13,858 nt of DNA from Rhodobacterales bacterium UBA3077 (GCA_002366685.1 DFBP01000029.1:1-13858); one strand, 5' to 3'. Shown: positions 1-6,181, numbered from the stretch's first letter. Made by a program: numbers and translations. Notes: generated from the sequence alone by a model not told the origin.

Positions 1-365
1 GCCTGCGCCATATTCTCAACCGTCAGGATGCCGTTTCCGATGCACAAACCCTCAAGTCCGAGCAGGGTCAAAGCCCGCGAGCTATCATTGCAAACGGTAT
101 CATAGTGAGTGGTTTCGCCACGTATCACGCACCCCAAGGCCACAAAAGCATCAAACCGACCAGAAGCAAGCTTGAGAGCGGTCGGGACCTCTAGCGCGCC
201 CGGTACTTCAATGGTTTCATGGCTGGCCCCTGCGGCTTCAATTGCGGCGCGCGCGCCGGTTACCAATTGGGTCGCAATATCTGCGTAATAGGGTGATAAT
301 ACTATCAAAACCCGTGTGGGTTCCTTAAAAACCGGTGGCGCTAGGGTGTTGTGTTCTTGTGCCAT
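1..365 (-). CDS. ribH: 6,7-dimethyl-8-ribityllumazine synthase, 3' end cut by window edge
   Basis: Lumazine synthase condenses 5-amino-6-ribitylaminouracil with 3,4-dihydroxy-2-butanone 4-phosphate (DHBP), the penultimate step of riboflavin synthesis, in the cytoplasm as a multimeric shell. I translated this frame from the minus strand: 121 codons run from ATG at 365 to the left edge without a stop. Visible family motifs are GALEVP (residues 56-61), which binds the pyrimidine substrate, and ALGCVIRGETTHYD (76-89), with H87 as the expected catalytic histidine. The usual aromatic-Arg-Phe-Asn substrate segment reads SPYYADI (24-30), so Tyr supplies the aromatic residue. Family members are about 150-180 residues, so roughly 30-60 C-terminal residues lie outside. 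The start codon is 1 bp past the ribBX stop codon, which indicates one transcript. RibBX supplies one of the two RibH substrates. Identity is secure; the C-terminus cannot be assessed. Confidence 0.95.
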   Translation of the reverse strand, partial: MAQEHNTLAPPVFKEPTRVLIVLSPYYADIATQLVTGARAAIEAAGASHETIEVPGALEVPTALKLASGRFDAFVALGCVIRGETTHYDTVCNDSSRALTLLGLEGLCIGNGILTVENMAQ

Positions 366-366
366 T

Positions 367-1461
367 TCAGATTTCTCCGATCCGGCGGGTTTCCACAATA
401 CTCAAGCCATAGCCATCAAGGCCGACAATTTTCGGGCTCGGTGAATTGCTGAGCAAAACCAGCTCGTGCAGGCCCAGCGCTGCCAGTATTTGCGCACCTA
501 ATCCGTATTGCTTGAGCTTGGCCTCAGGCTCAGTGTTCGTGCTCAGGCTTGCTGCCATGTCGCGGAGCAGCACCACAACCCCGCGCCCCTCAGCGGCGAT
601 AAGGTTCATAGCATTTGAAAGCTCGTTCCCCTTGCCCGGTGTGAGCCCGAGCATGTCGTCAAACGGATTGGCCGCATGCATGCGGACCATCACCGGTTCA
701 CTTGAGGAAAGGTCCCCCTTGCTCAACACCAGATGCTCGGCATCCTTTAGCGTGTCTTTGAAAACACGAAGACACCAAGTTCCGCCAAATTCCGAACTCA
801 CTTCACTAGACGATATCTCGTCTACCAAGTGATCATTACGCAGCCGGTAAGCTATCAAGTCCGAAATCGTTCCGATCTTTAGCCCGTGTTTTTTGGAGAA
901 ATCAATCAGGTCCGGCAGGCGCGCCATCGTTCCGTCTTCATTCATAATCTCGCAGATCACGCCCGAGGGATTCAGCCCCGCCAGTTTGGAGATATCTGTG
1001 GCCGCCTCTGTATGGCCGGCCCGAACAAGCACGCCACCTTCTCGCGCGCGCAGTGGAAACACATGCCCCGGTGTTGCGATCTCAACCTGACGCACCTGCG
1101 GATTTATGGCGGTCGCTACCGTAATGGCGCGATCTTGGGCGGAAATCCCTGTCGTCACGCCTTCAACCGCTTCAATAGAAACGGTAAAAGGTGTTTCGTG
1201 ACGGGAGGAATTGTTGGAGGCCATCATTGGCACGCCCAGCCGTTCGACCTGTGCGCCGGTCATTGTCAGGCAAATCAGTCCGCGCCCATGCGTGGCCATG
1301 AAGTTGATTGCTTTGTCGTCCGCCATTTCGGCTGGAATCACGAGGTCTCCCTCATTTTCGCGGTCTTCATGATCCACCAGAACAAACATTCTTCCGGCTT
1401 TTGCATCTTCCAGAATTTCTTCGATCGGGGAAATATCCCCTTCAAACGGGTTTTGCGGCAT
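367..1461 (-). CDS. ribB: 3,4-dihydroxy-2-butanone 4-phosphate synthase with degenerate GTP cyclohydrolase II-like C-terminal domain (RibBX type)
   Basis: The N-terminal RibB domain (about residues 9-207) converts ribulose 5-phosphate to DHBP plus formate. It has the acidic loop DHEDRENEGD (30-39), the SNNSSRHETPFTVSIEA region (82-98) and HVFPLRAREGGVLVRAGHTEA (133-153) with its conserved histidines. The C-terminal part (about 220-360) has the RibA fold signature near its end (QYGLGAQIL at 318-326, IVGLDGYGLSIVE at 345-357). However, the region expected to carry the zinc cysteines (CxxG...RCDC) reads MHAANPFDDMLGL, and the GRGIGL catalytic stretch is missing. GTP cyclohydrolase II activity is therefore very unlikely; this hybrid is known as RibBX in alphaproteobacteria. 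The frame is open back to 1575, but I chose the ATG at 1461 (364 aa) because GGAGG sits 5 nt upstream and homologues begin near this point. ribH follows after 1 bp and marR lies 83 bp upstream. Confidence 0.93.
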   Translation of the reverse strand: MPQNPFEGDISPIEEILEDAKAGRMFVLVDHEDRENEGDLVIPAEMADDKAINFMATHGRGLICLTMTGAQVERLGVPMMASNNSSRHETPFTVSIEAVEGVTTGISAQDRAITVATAINPQVRQVEIATPGHVFPLRAREGGVLVRAGHTEAATDISKLAGLNPSGVICEIMNEDGTMARLPDLIDFSKKHGLKIGTISDLIAYRLRNDHLVDEISSSEVSSEFGGTWCLRVFKDTLKDAEHLVLSKGDLSSSEPVMVRMHAANPFDDMLGLTPGKGNELSNAMNLIAAEGRGVVVLLRDMAASLSTNTEPEAKLKQYGLGAQILAALGLHELVLLSNSPSPKIVGLDGYGLSIVETRRIGEI

Positions 1462-1466
1462 GCGGG

Positions 1467-1471
1467 CCTCC
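1467..1471 (-). promoter_or_regulatory. Ribosome binding site deciding the ribBX start
   Basis: On the minus strand GGAGG is followed by 5 nt and the ATG at 1461. The other in-frame ATG, at 1473, overlaps this site and has no comparable Shine-Dalgarno sequence. The start further upstream (1575) would overlap the MarR gene. This supports a 364-residue RibBX. Confidence 0.75.
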
Positions 1472-1544
1472 ATATTTGCCGCAAGGCTTATCTTAAACAA
1501 CCCGTATTGACCAGTGCAAACCCCTTTGGCCGAGGCCGGTACTT

Positions 1545-2060
1545 TTAGTAGATAAACCTGATTTGATCTGACCAAAATCTTTCGACCCGGCGCATGGTGG
1601 CGTTGATGTCGCCCATCTCTTCGCCTTCCAGAATATCCTTTTTCTGTAAAAGGGTGGCATGCCTTGCGAAAAGTTGCGCCACGGTCATGCGGACATCCCG
1701 GCCCTTTTCGGTGAGCTTTACACGCACCGCACGCCGGTCAACGGCACATTTCTGATGGTGCATATACCCCGCCTGAACCAGCTTCTTAAGGTTATAGGAA
1801 ACATTTGATCCTTGGTAATACCCGCGCGATTTCAGCTCACCCGCTGTCACCTCGTTTTCGCCGATGTTGAAAAGCAGCAAGGCTTGCACCGAGTTGATGT
1901 CAATAATCCCGAGCCGCTCGAACTCGTCTTTGACCACGTCGAGCAGCAGTCGGTGCAACCGCTCGATCAAGGCCAGATGTTCCATATAATCGCCCAGATA
2001 AGCCACGCTATCCACTTGCGCGCCATCTTGCGTTTCGGCTTTTATCGCTGTTTGCGCCAC
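1545..2060 (-). CDS. MarR-family winged-helix transcriptional regulator (LdtR-like)
   Basis: This is a 171-residue cytoplasmic DNA-binding protein, expected to be a dimer. A helical dimerisation region (about 25-55) precedes the winged helix-turn-helix (about 55-120). GELKSRGYYQGSNVSYNLKKLVQAGYM (positions 74-100, read as two parts) covers the helix-turn-helix, and VDRRAVRVKLTEKG (107-120) is the wing with the DRR motif typical of MarR proteins. A long C-terminal helix completes the dimer interface. The start is GTG at 2060, with GGAGG 7 nt upstream. The sequence resembles a conserved alphaproteobacterial MarR group that includes LdtR, a regulator of an L,D-transpeptidase; that assignment is from memory and tentative. 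It lies 81 bp downstream of sdhE and 83 bp upstream of ribBX, on the same strand, so it could control itself and the riboflavin genes, or merely be co-transcribed. A single cysteine (C105) lies just before the wing. Its ligand is unknown. Confidence 0.88.
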   Translation of the reverse strand: MAQTAIKAETQDGAQVDSVAYLGDYMEHLALIERLHRLLLDVVKDEFERLGIIDINSVQALLLFNIGENEVTAGELKSRGYYQGSNVSYNLKKLVQAGYMHHQKCAVDRRAVRVKLTEKGRDVRMTVAQLFARHATLLQKKDILEGEEMGDINATMRRVERFWSDQIRFIY

Positions 2061-2067
2061 AATGTTT

Positions 2068-2072
2068 CCTCC
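2068..2072 (-). promoter_or_regulatory. Ribosome binding site for the GTG-started MarR gene
   Basis: GGAGG on the minus strand lies 7 nt before GTG at 2060. It supports a GTG start; no ATG codon occurs nearby in frame. Confidence 0.7.
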
Positions 2073-2117
2073 AAAAAAATAACTCTTTCTGGAGCCAACA
2101 TGCGCAACAAGTCCAAA

Positions 2118-2127
2118 TAACGCGTTA
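2118..2127. promoter_or_regulatory. Palindrome TAACGCGTTA upstream of the MarR gene, candidate operator
   Basis: A perfect 10-bp palindrome lies in the 81-bp gap between the sdhE stop and the MarR start, 58 bp before the GTG, flanked by A/T-rich sequence. MarR proteins commonly bind palindromes next to their own genes, so autoregulation is plausible. The palindrome is short and could occur by chance, and no convincing promoter hexamer pair was found around it. Confidence 0.35.
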
Positions 2128-2141
2128 AAACCGATAAAAAA

Positions 2142-2402
2142 TCAAAATAATTTTATTTCGTTCTTGATTTTCAAGAGCATAGCGCTGTGTTCGGCCGGCA
2201 CAGGCTGTTGACCGGTGAACCAAGGATAAAGATCGGTATCATTTTCGGCCATCAAGGCCTCAAGCGAATCCAGTTCTTCGCGGGTAAGGGAATCGAGATT
2301 TTGGTCGGCAAAGCTTCCCAGTATCAAGTCCATCTCTTTAGTGCCGCGCCGCCACGCTCGAATTCTCAAACGCTTGAGCCGGTGCTCGTGTGTCTCTTCC
2401 AT
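2142..2402 (-). CDS. sdhE: FAD assembly factor / succinate dehydrogenase assembly factor 2
   Basis: SdhE (Sdh5/SDHAF2 family) is a small cytoplasmic protein that promotes covalent attachment of FAD to the flavoprotein subunit SdhA of succinate dehydrogenase, and to fumarate reductase in some bacteria. The 86-residue protein has the family signature RRGTKEMDLILGSFAD (18-33), including the RGxxE core (R19, G20, E23). It also has the acidic helix LTREELDSLEALMAENDTDLYPWF (39-62), ending in the typical DxDLYxW segment. The ATG at 2402 was chosen because AGGA lies upstream and the homology begins there; the open frame extends to 2450 but adds only a basic, non-conserved leader. The size matches the family. 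It is divergent from the zinc-ribbon membrane gene and precedes marR and the riboflavin genes on the same strand, a fitting place for a flavinylation factor. Confidence 0.93.
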   Translation of the reverse strand: MEETHEHRLKRLRIRAWRRGTKEMDLILGSFADQNLDSLTREELDSLEALMAENDTDLYPWFTGQQPVPAEHSAMLLKIKNEIKLF

Positions 2403-2437
2403 AACCCGTCCTTTTTTTGGCAACCTAAGTTTTTCCC

Positions 2438-2457
2438 ACAGCAATGGCAATTGCTGT
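2438..2457. promoter_or_regulatory. Perfect inverted repeat in the sdhE / membrane-protein divergent promoter region
   Basis: ACAGCAAT (2438-2445) and ATTGCTGT (2450-2457) are exact reverse complements separated by GGCA. The repeat is centred at 2447-2448, almost exactly midway in the 86-bp gap between sdhE (starting at 2402, minus) and the membrane gene (starting at 2489, plus). Position and symmetry suggest an operator for a dimeric regulator controlling both genes. It could instead form a hairpin in a leader RNA, but there is no following T-run to make it a terminator. Confidence 0.5.
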
Positions 2458-2477
2458 TAAGCTTCACAAAAATCCTT

Positions 2478-2483
2478 GGGAGG
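2478..2483 (+). promoter_or_regulatory. Strong ribosome binding site deciding the membrane-protein start
   Basis: GGGAGG followed by AAAAC (5 nt) and ATG at 2489. This rules out the earlier in-frame ATG at 2444, which has no such site and lies inside the inverted repeat. Confidence 0.8.
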
Positions 2484-2488
2484 AAAAC

Positions 2489-3130
2489 ATGGCTAACTTA
2501 TCCGATGAACAGCAAGCCCTGAAAGACAGCATTAAGAAAAGTGGCATGATCTGGGGCGCGATCCTCGGGGTTATCGCAGCCGGTATTGGCTATTGGGCGC
2601 TTGGCGGGCAATCCACCGCCATCCGAGGGGGCGCAGCAGCCGCCATCGGAGCGGTTACCTTCGGGTTAATATCCAGCTGGCGAATAAAGGCGAACTCGGC
2701 CGCGGCGGCCTGTGAAAAATGTAACGCCACGTTTTCGATCACACGGACGGATCGCGCGGAAGAAGTGAAATCTTCAGAAAACAAGGAAACGCGGGACGCG
2801 CAGCCGGACCATTCTACAAAGGTCGTAACGTGGGTCGAAGACACAATTGAGGTCACTGACACCTACACATGCGCCAAATGCAACGATGCCACCACAAAAC
2901 AATATACAAAGACCGTAAAGCGCGACGAAGTCGAAACCGTTGAACCCGCTCCCGAAAAGCCCAAAGAAAAAACCGCGGAACAACCGGAAAATGCAGGTGA
3001 CGCGAAAGAGGCCCCGGCAGGCGAGGGCTGGTTCTCCGACTCGGCAAAAGATGCAGCGCCTGAACAGGCTGAAGGGGTCGCAACTTCGTCCAAGGGCAAA
3101 TCCGGCGGCAAAGGCGACACAAAAAAATAG
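2489..3130 (+). CDS. Unrecognised two-helix membrane protein with split zinc ribbon and charged tail
   Basis: This 213-residue protein is one I cannot name. A short polar N-terminus (1-19) precedes two hydrophobic Gly/Ala-rich helices (about 20-38 and 46-64) joined by a short loop, i.e. a membrane hairpin. Next come CEKC (C75, C78) and CAKC (C128, C131), separated by about 50 polar residues including a VTWVEDTIEVTDTYTC stretch that looks like beta strands. The spacing and the aromatic-x-C before the second pair resemble zinc ribbons found in assorted bacterial membrane-linked proteins of unknown role. Residues 145-213 are low-complexity, rich in Glu, Lys, Pro and Ala, and end in a basic Gly/Lys tail. 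The ribbon is probably cytoplasmic, because both helices and the soluble part lack a signal sequence and basic residues (RIK, 65-67) follow helix 2. It may act as a membrane-tethered scaffold; function is unknown. It lies 114 bp upstream of serS, where tat genes often sit in relatives. Confidence 0.75.
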   Translation: MANLSDEQQALKDSIKKSGMIWGAILGVIAAGIGYWALGGQSTAIRGGAAAAIGAVTFGLISSWRIKANSAAAACEKCNATFSITRTDRAEEVKSSENKETRDAQPDHSTKVVTWVEDTIEVTDTYTCAKCNDATTKQYTKTVKRDEVETVEPAPEKPKEKTAEQPENAGDAKEAPAGEGWFSDSAKDAAPEQAEGVATSSKGKSGGKGDTKK

Positions 3131-3132
3131 AT

Positions 3133-3183
3133 AAGCCCGTTCAGCAAACCGGATGCTCGTAGCAAACCCTGCCCTACGGGCTT
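3133..3183 (+). terminator. Inverted repeat after the zinc-ribbon gene, possible weak terminator
   Basis: AAGCCCGT (3133-3140) is exactly complementary to ACGGGCTT (3176-3183) across a 35-nt loop. Within the right arm, GCCC-TAC-GGGC (3171-3181) forms an alternative small hairpin. The element begins 2 nt after the stop codon of the zinc-ribbon gene and lies upstream of serS. There is no run of T after it, so intrinsic termination would be weak. The two mutually exclusive hairpins could instead act in the serS leader. Confidence 0.35.
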
Positions 3184-3244
3184 CCGCTCGCGCCAAACAT
3201 ATTGCATAACCAACGAAAATTGATTCTCCGAAACGAGCCCCGTT

Positions 3245-4537
3245 ATGCATGATATCCGCGCCATCCGTGAAAACCCCGAAGCCTTTGATGCGGGGCTTGC
3301 CCGCCGTGGCCTTGCCGCACAATCAAGCGATATTCTAAAAATCGATGACGCCCGTCGCGCAGCTATCCATGCCGCCGAGACCGCACTCGCAGAACGCAAT
3401 GCTGCGTCAAAGCAAGTGGGCGCCGCAAAAGCCAAGGGTGACGAAGCTGAGTTCGAACGCCTCCGCGCACTGGTTGGTGCCAAAAAGACCGAGATCGCCG
3501 AGCTTGAAGATCAAGCCAAGGCAGAGACCCATCGGTTAAACGATGTCTTGATGTCCCTTCCCAACCTACCGGCGTCCGACATCCCCGATGGTGAGGATGA
3601 AGACGATAACGTAGAGGTTCGTCGCATTGGAAGCCCGCGCAACTTCTCTTTCGCACCCAAAGAGCATTACGAGGTGACTGCCGCCGCACACGGGCTTGAT
3701 TTCGAAACCGCCGCCAAACTCAGCGGTTCGCGCTTTGTGGTGCTTCGTGGCGCAATGAACCGGCTGCACCGTGCCCTTGGCCAGTTTATGCTCAACACTC
3801 ATGTTGACGAAAACGGTTTCACCGAAACATGGACACCGGTGCTTGTGCGGGACGAAGCTATGTATGGCTCGGGCCAGCTACCGAAATTCGCGGAAGACAG
3901 CTACCGCACCGAAAACGGTTGGTGGCTGATCCCGACCGCTGAAGTGACCTTGGTGAACTCGGTTGCCGGTGAAATCCTTGATGAAGGTGCCCTTCCGATC
4001 CGCCTGACCGCGCACAGCCAGTGCTTCCGGTCCGAGGCGGGTTCAGCCGGGCGTGATACGGCGGGCATGTTGCGCCAACACCAGTTCGAAAAGGTCGAAA
4101 TGGTCGCGATCACCACGCCAGACCAAAGCGCTGCCGAGCTGGAGCGGATGACCAAATGCGCCGAAGGTATTCTTGACGCGCTCAAAATCCCTTACCGCAC
4201 CGTAGTGCTCTGCACCGGAGATGTCGGCTTTGGTATGCGCAAAACCTATGACATTGAAGCCTGGCTGCCTGGCCAGAACAGCTACCGCGAAATCTCGTCT
4301 TGTTCGGTGGCTGACGATTTTCAGGCGCGCCGCATGAACACCCGCTACCGCCCTGAAGGTGGAAAACCGGAATTTGTTCATACCCTCAATGGCTCCGGCC
4401 TTGCTGTTGGCCGCACTCTGATTGCCGTGATTGAAAACAACCAGCAAGAAGACGGCTCTATCACCATTCCCGAAGTCTTGCGGCCCTATATGGGCGGCAA
4501 ATCAACGGTGCTTCCCGATGGTTCACTCGGCGATTAG
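3245..4537 (+). CDS. serS: Seryl-tRNA synthetase
   Basis: This cytosolic class II aminoacyl-tRNA synthetase charges tRNA-Ser with serine using ATP, and also charges selenocysteine tRNA where present. The 430 residues are full length for the bacterial enzyme. Residues 1-110 form the tRNA-binding N-terminal domain, with a coiled-coil arm (about 35-95, rich in Ala, Lys and Glu). The catalytic domain follows, with motif 2 from FRSEAGSAGRDTAG (about 261-274) on through QHQFEKVEM and motif 3 NGSGLAVGRTLIAVIENNQ (about 382-400) with its invariant arginine (R390). The TAEVTL serine-pocket segment is present near 237-242. The start is ATG at 3245, giving the standard MHDIRAIRENP N-terminus, although no clear Shine-Dalgarno sequence precedes it. 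It is the first gene of the serS-surE-pcm-nlpD series, separated from surE by 158 bp. Confidence 0.98.
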   Translation: MHDIRAIRENPEAFDAGLARRGLAAQSSDILKIDDARRAAIHAAETALAERNAASKQVGAAKAKGDEAEFERLRALVGAKKTEIAELEDQAKAETHRLNDVLMSLPNLPASDIPDGEDEDDNVEVRRIGSPRNFSFAPKEHYEVTAAAHGLDFETAAKLSGSRFVVLRGAMNRLHRALGQFMLNTHVDENGFTETWTPVLVRDEAMYGSGQLPKFAEDSYRTENGWWLIPTAEVTLVNSVAGEILDEGALPIRLTAHSQCFRSEAGSAGRDTAGMLRQHQFEKVEMVAITTPDQSAAELERMTKCAEGILDALKIPYRTVVLCTGDVGFGMRKTYDIEAWLPGQNSYREISSCSVADDFQARRMNTRYRPEGGKPEFVHTLNGSGLAVGRTLIAVIENNQQEDGSITIPEVLRPYMGGKSTVLPDGSLGD

Positions 4538-4695
4538 CGGATAGAAGTTTGGCCAGCCTAGGTTAGACCTCAGGGGGCTAGAGACGGTGGCATTTTTGAC
4601 TCACCTGTTCAAAAATATCAGGCCATCCCCTTTCCACCTCTGGACCTCCCCGCCGCCCCCGCCTAGAAAGGCTAAAACCCTTAAGCGAGGCATCT
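4538..4695 (+). promoter_or_regulatory. serS-surE intergenic region with C-rich tract, possible Rho-dependent termination zone or surE leader
   Basis: This 158-bp stretch has no gene. Its left part contains a hairpin (listed separately). Positions 4623-4663 are extremely C-rich and G-poor: 26 of 41 bases are C and 5 are G. Such C-over-G bubbles are typical of Rho loading sites, so part of the serS transcript may end here. surE begins at 4696 with GAGG 5 nt upstream. No convincing sigma-70 hexamer pair was found. Confidence 0.35.
4588..4625 (+). repeat. AT-rich inverted repeat between serS and surE
   Basis: ATTTTTGA (4592-4599) and TCAAAAAT (4609-4616) are exact reverse complements with a 9-nt spacer. 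The stem can be prolonged by TGGC (4588-4591) pairing with GCCA (4622-4625), with a 5-nt bulge on the right side. It could be a protein-binding palindrome or a leader hairpin. It lacks the G/C stem plus T-tract layout of an intrinsic terminator. Confidence 0.5.
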
Positions 4696-5487
4696 ATGCG
4701 CATTCTGATCACCAATGACGACGGCATCACCGCTCCCGGCCTAAAGGTCATGGAAGCTATCGCTCAAGAAATTGCCGGACCTGACGGCGAGGTTTGGACC
4801 GTTGCTCCGGCGTCCGAGCAATCGGGTGTTTCGCATTGCATATCCTATATCCGCCCGATGCGGTTGGAGCAGTTCGGGGAACGGCGGTTTGCGGTCGAAG
4901 GGTCGCCAGCCGATTGTGTGCTTGCCGGCCTGCACGAAGTTCTGAAAGACACGCCGCCGGATCTTATTCTTTCCGGTGTAAACCGTGGCCACAATGTTGC
5001 TGAAGATACGCTCTATTCCGGCACTATCGGCGCCGCGATGGAAGCCGCTATGTGTGGGCATAAAGCCATCGCTATGTCTCAATATTATAACCAGTACAGC
5101 CATGATCTGGACGACCCGTTTGATGCGGCACGCACTCACGCAGCGCCCCTGGTCCGCCAATTGCTGGAGACCGCGCTTTGGCACGATAAATCATACGCCA
5201 CCTTCTACAATGTGAACTTCCCTCCGGTCGCGGCTACTGAGGTTAGAGGCGTACGCACAACCCGCCAAGGGGCGCGCACAACGGCGGCTTTCGGCGTTGA
5301 CCCGCAAACAGCCCATAACGGTCGCCGGTATTTGTGGCTGACACATCGGGCTGACAACACCAGCGCCGCTTCGGGCTCCGATGCTTATGAGGCCTCGCAG
5401 GGGTATGCGACAATTACCGCCCTCCATGCGGATCTCACATCCGAACAGGCGCTACAAACCATTGCCAAACTGGATGCCGACTTTTGA
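4696..5487 (+). CDS. surE: 5'/3'-nucleotidase SurE (survival protein)
   Basis: SurE is a divalent-metal-dependent phosphatase that hydrolyses nucleoside 5'- and 3'-monophosphates and, in some species, short polyphosphate. It is cytoplasmic and linked to stationary-phase survival. The 263-residue protein starts with the signature MRILITNDDG, in which D8 and D9 bind the metal. EQSG (41-44) supplies the serine ligand and SGVNRGHN (93-100) the asparagine ligand (N96). LYSGTIGAAMEA (106-117) is the conserved glycine/serine loop after it. The ATG at 4696 follows GAGG by 5 nt. Its stop codon overlaps the pcm start, the widespread surE-pcm arrangement, so the two should be translationally coupled. 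Length is normal for the family (about 250-265). Confidence 0.97.
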   Translation: MRILITNDDGITAPGLKVMEAIAQEIAGPDGEVWTVAPASEQSGVSHCISYIRPMRLEQFGERRFAVEGSPADCVLAGLHEVLKDTPPDLILSGVNRGHNVAEDTLYSGTIGAAMEAAMCGHKAIAMSQYYNQYSHDLDDPFDAARTHAAPLVRQLLETALWHDKSYATFYNVNFPPVAATEVRGVRTTRQGARTTAAFGVDPQTAHNGRRYLWLTHRADNTSAASGSDAYEASQGYATITALHADLTSEQALQTIAKLDADF

Positions 5488-6125
5488 GCGCCCAAGAGCA
5501 AATGCAGTTCATCCTTGGCCTGCGCAGCAAAGGCATTACCGACCCGCGCGTGCTTAAAGCCATGGAGGCCATCCCGCGAGATGTGTTTCTGGACGGCACG
5601 TTCCAACCCCGGGCTTTCGAAGACAGACCCCTGCCAATTGATTGCGGCCAGACCATCAGCCAGCCTTCAATCGTCGCAAAAATGACTCAAGCGCTGAACG
5701 TAACGCCGCGCTGCAAAGTGCTCGAAATCGGGACAGGAAGCGGGTATCAGGCTGCAATTCTCTCCCAACTGGCGCGCAGGGTTTATACCGTTGAGCGCCA
5801 CCGCCCGCTTGCGCGCCGCGCAGTGCGGGTTTTGCAGAGCCTTGACCTTGCCAATGTAACCGTGATCACCGGTGACGGAAGCTTTGGCTTGCCGAGCCAA
5901 TCGCCGTTTGACCGGATTTTGCTAACCGCTGCGGCGGAAGACCCGCCAGCCAACCTACTGGAGCAACTCCGCGTTGGGGGGATCATGGTATTGCCGGTCG
6001 GGCAATCAGACATGGTTCAAACATTGATTAAAATCGAAAAAACAGATACAGGTTTAGAATATAGTGAACTGGGCGAGGTGCGTTTTGTGCCTTTGCTTGA
6101 GGGAATCGCGGAGGATATCGCGTAA
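5484..6125 (+). CDS. pcm: Protein-L-isoaspartate O-methyltransferase
   Basis: This enzyme methylates L-isoaspartyl residues that arise by ageing of Asn and Asp, using S-adenosylmethionine, so that they can revert to normal aspartate. It is a cytoplasmic repair enzyme. DCGQTISQPSIVAKM (53-67) holds the substrate-side serine loop. VLEIGTGSGYQAA (79-91) is SAM motif I, followed by VYTVER (100-105) and VTVITGDGS (125-133). The 213 residues match the family. The start is uncertain: TTG at 5484 overlaps the surE TGA as TTGA and gives the usual short leader before MQF, while ATG at 5502 would remove six residues with only a weak AAGAG upstream. I prefer TTG because the overlap favours coupled translation. 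It forms an operon with surE and probably nlpD, which starts 56 bp downstream. Confidence 0.95.
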   Translation: MSAQEQMQFILGLRSKGITDPRVLKAMEAIPRDVFLDGTFQPRAFEDRPLPIDCGQTISQPSIVAKMTQALNVTPRCKVLEIGTGSGYQAAILSQLARRVYTVERHRPLARRAVRVLQSLDLANVTVITGDGSFGLPSQSPFDRILLTAAAEDPPANLLEQLRVGGIMVLPVGQSDMVQTLIKIEKTDTGLEYSELGEVRFVPLLEGIAEDIA

Positions 6126-6181
6126 CCTCACCGAGCATATAGACCGGAAAACCGGCGAATATTTAAAAGAGGCATAGTGAT

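Noticed and set aside
1462..1544. Possible FMN riboswitch or leader before ribBX
   Set aside because: The 83-bp gap is too short for a full FMN riboswitch plus expression platform and I see none of its conserved elements.
886..1548. 220-residue plus-strand open frame opposite ribBX
   Set aside because: It lies entirely antisense to a gene with clear RibB motifs, has no family resemblance and has no ribosome binding site; it is a shadow frame.
3184..3244. Promoter or T-box-like leader for serS
   Set aside because: TTGCAT at 3202-3207 has no matching -10 at proper spacing, and no T-box elements are present; not supportable.
2774..3483. Minus-strand frames of 182 and 206 residues over the zinc-ribbon gene end and serS start
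   Set aside because: They overlap each other and two supported plus-strand genes and have low-complexity composition with no motif.
6140..6155. CCGG-AAAA-CCGG mini-hairpin between pcm and nlpD
   Set aside because: The stem is only 4 bp with no T-run, and short spacing suggests pcm and nlpD are co-transcribed; too weak to call a terminator.
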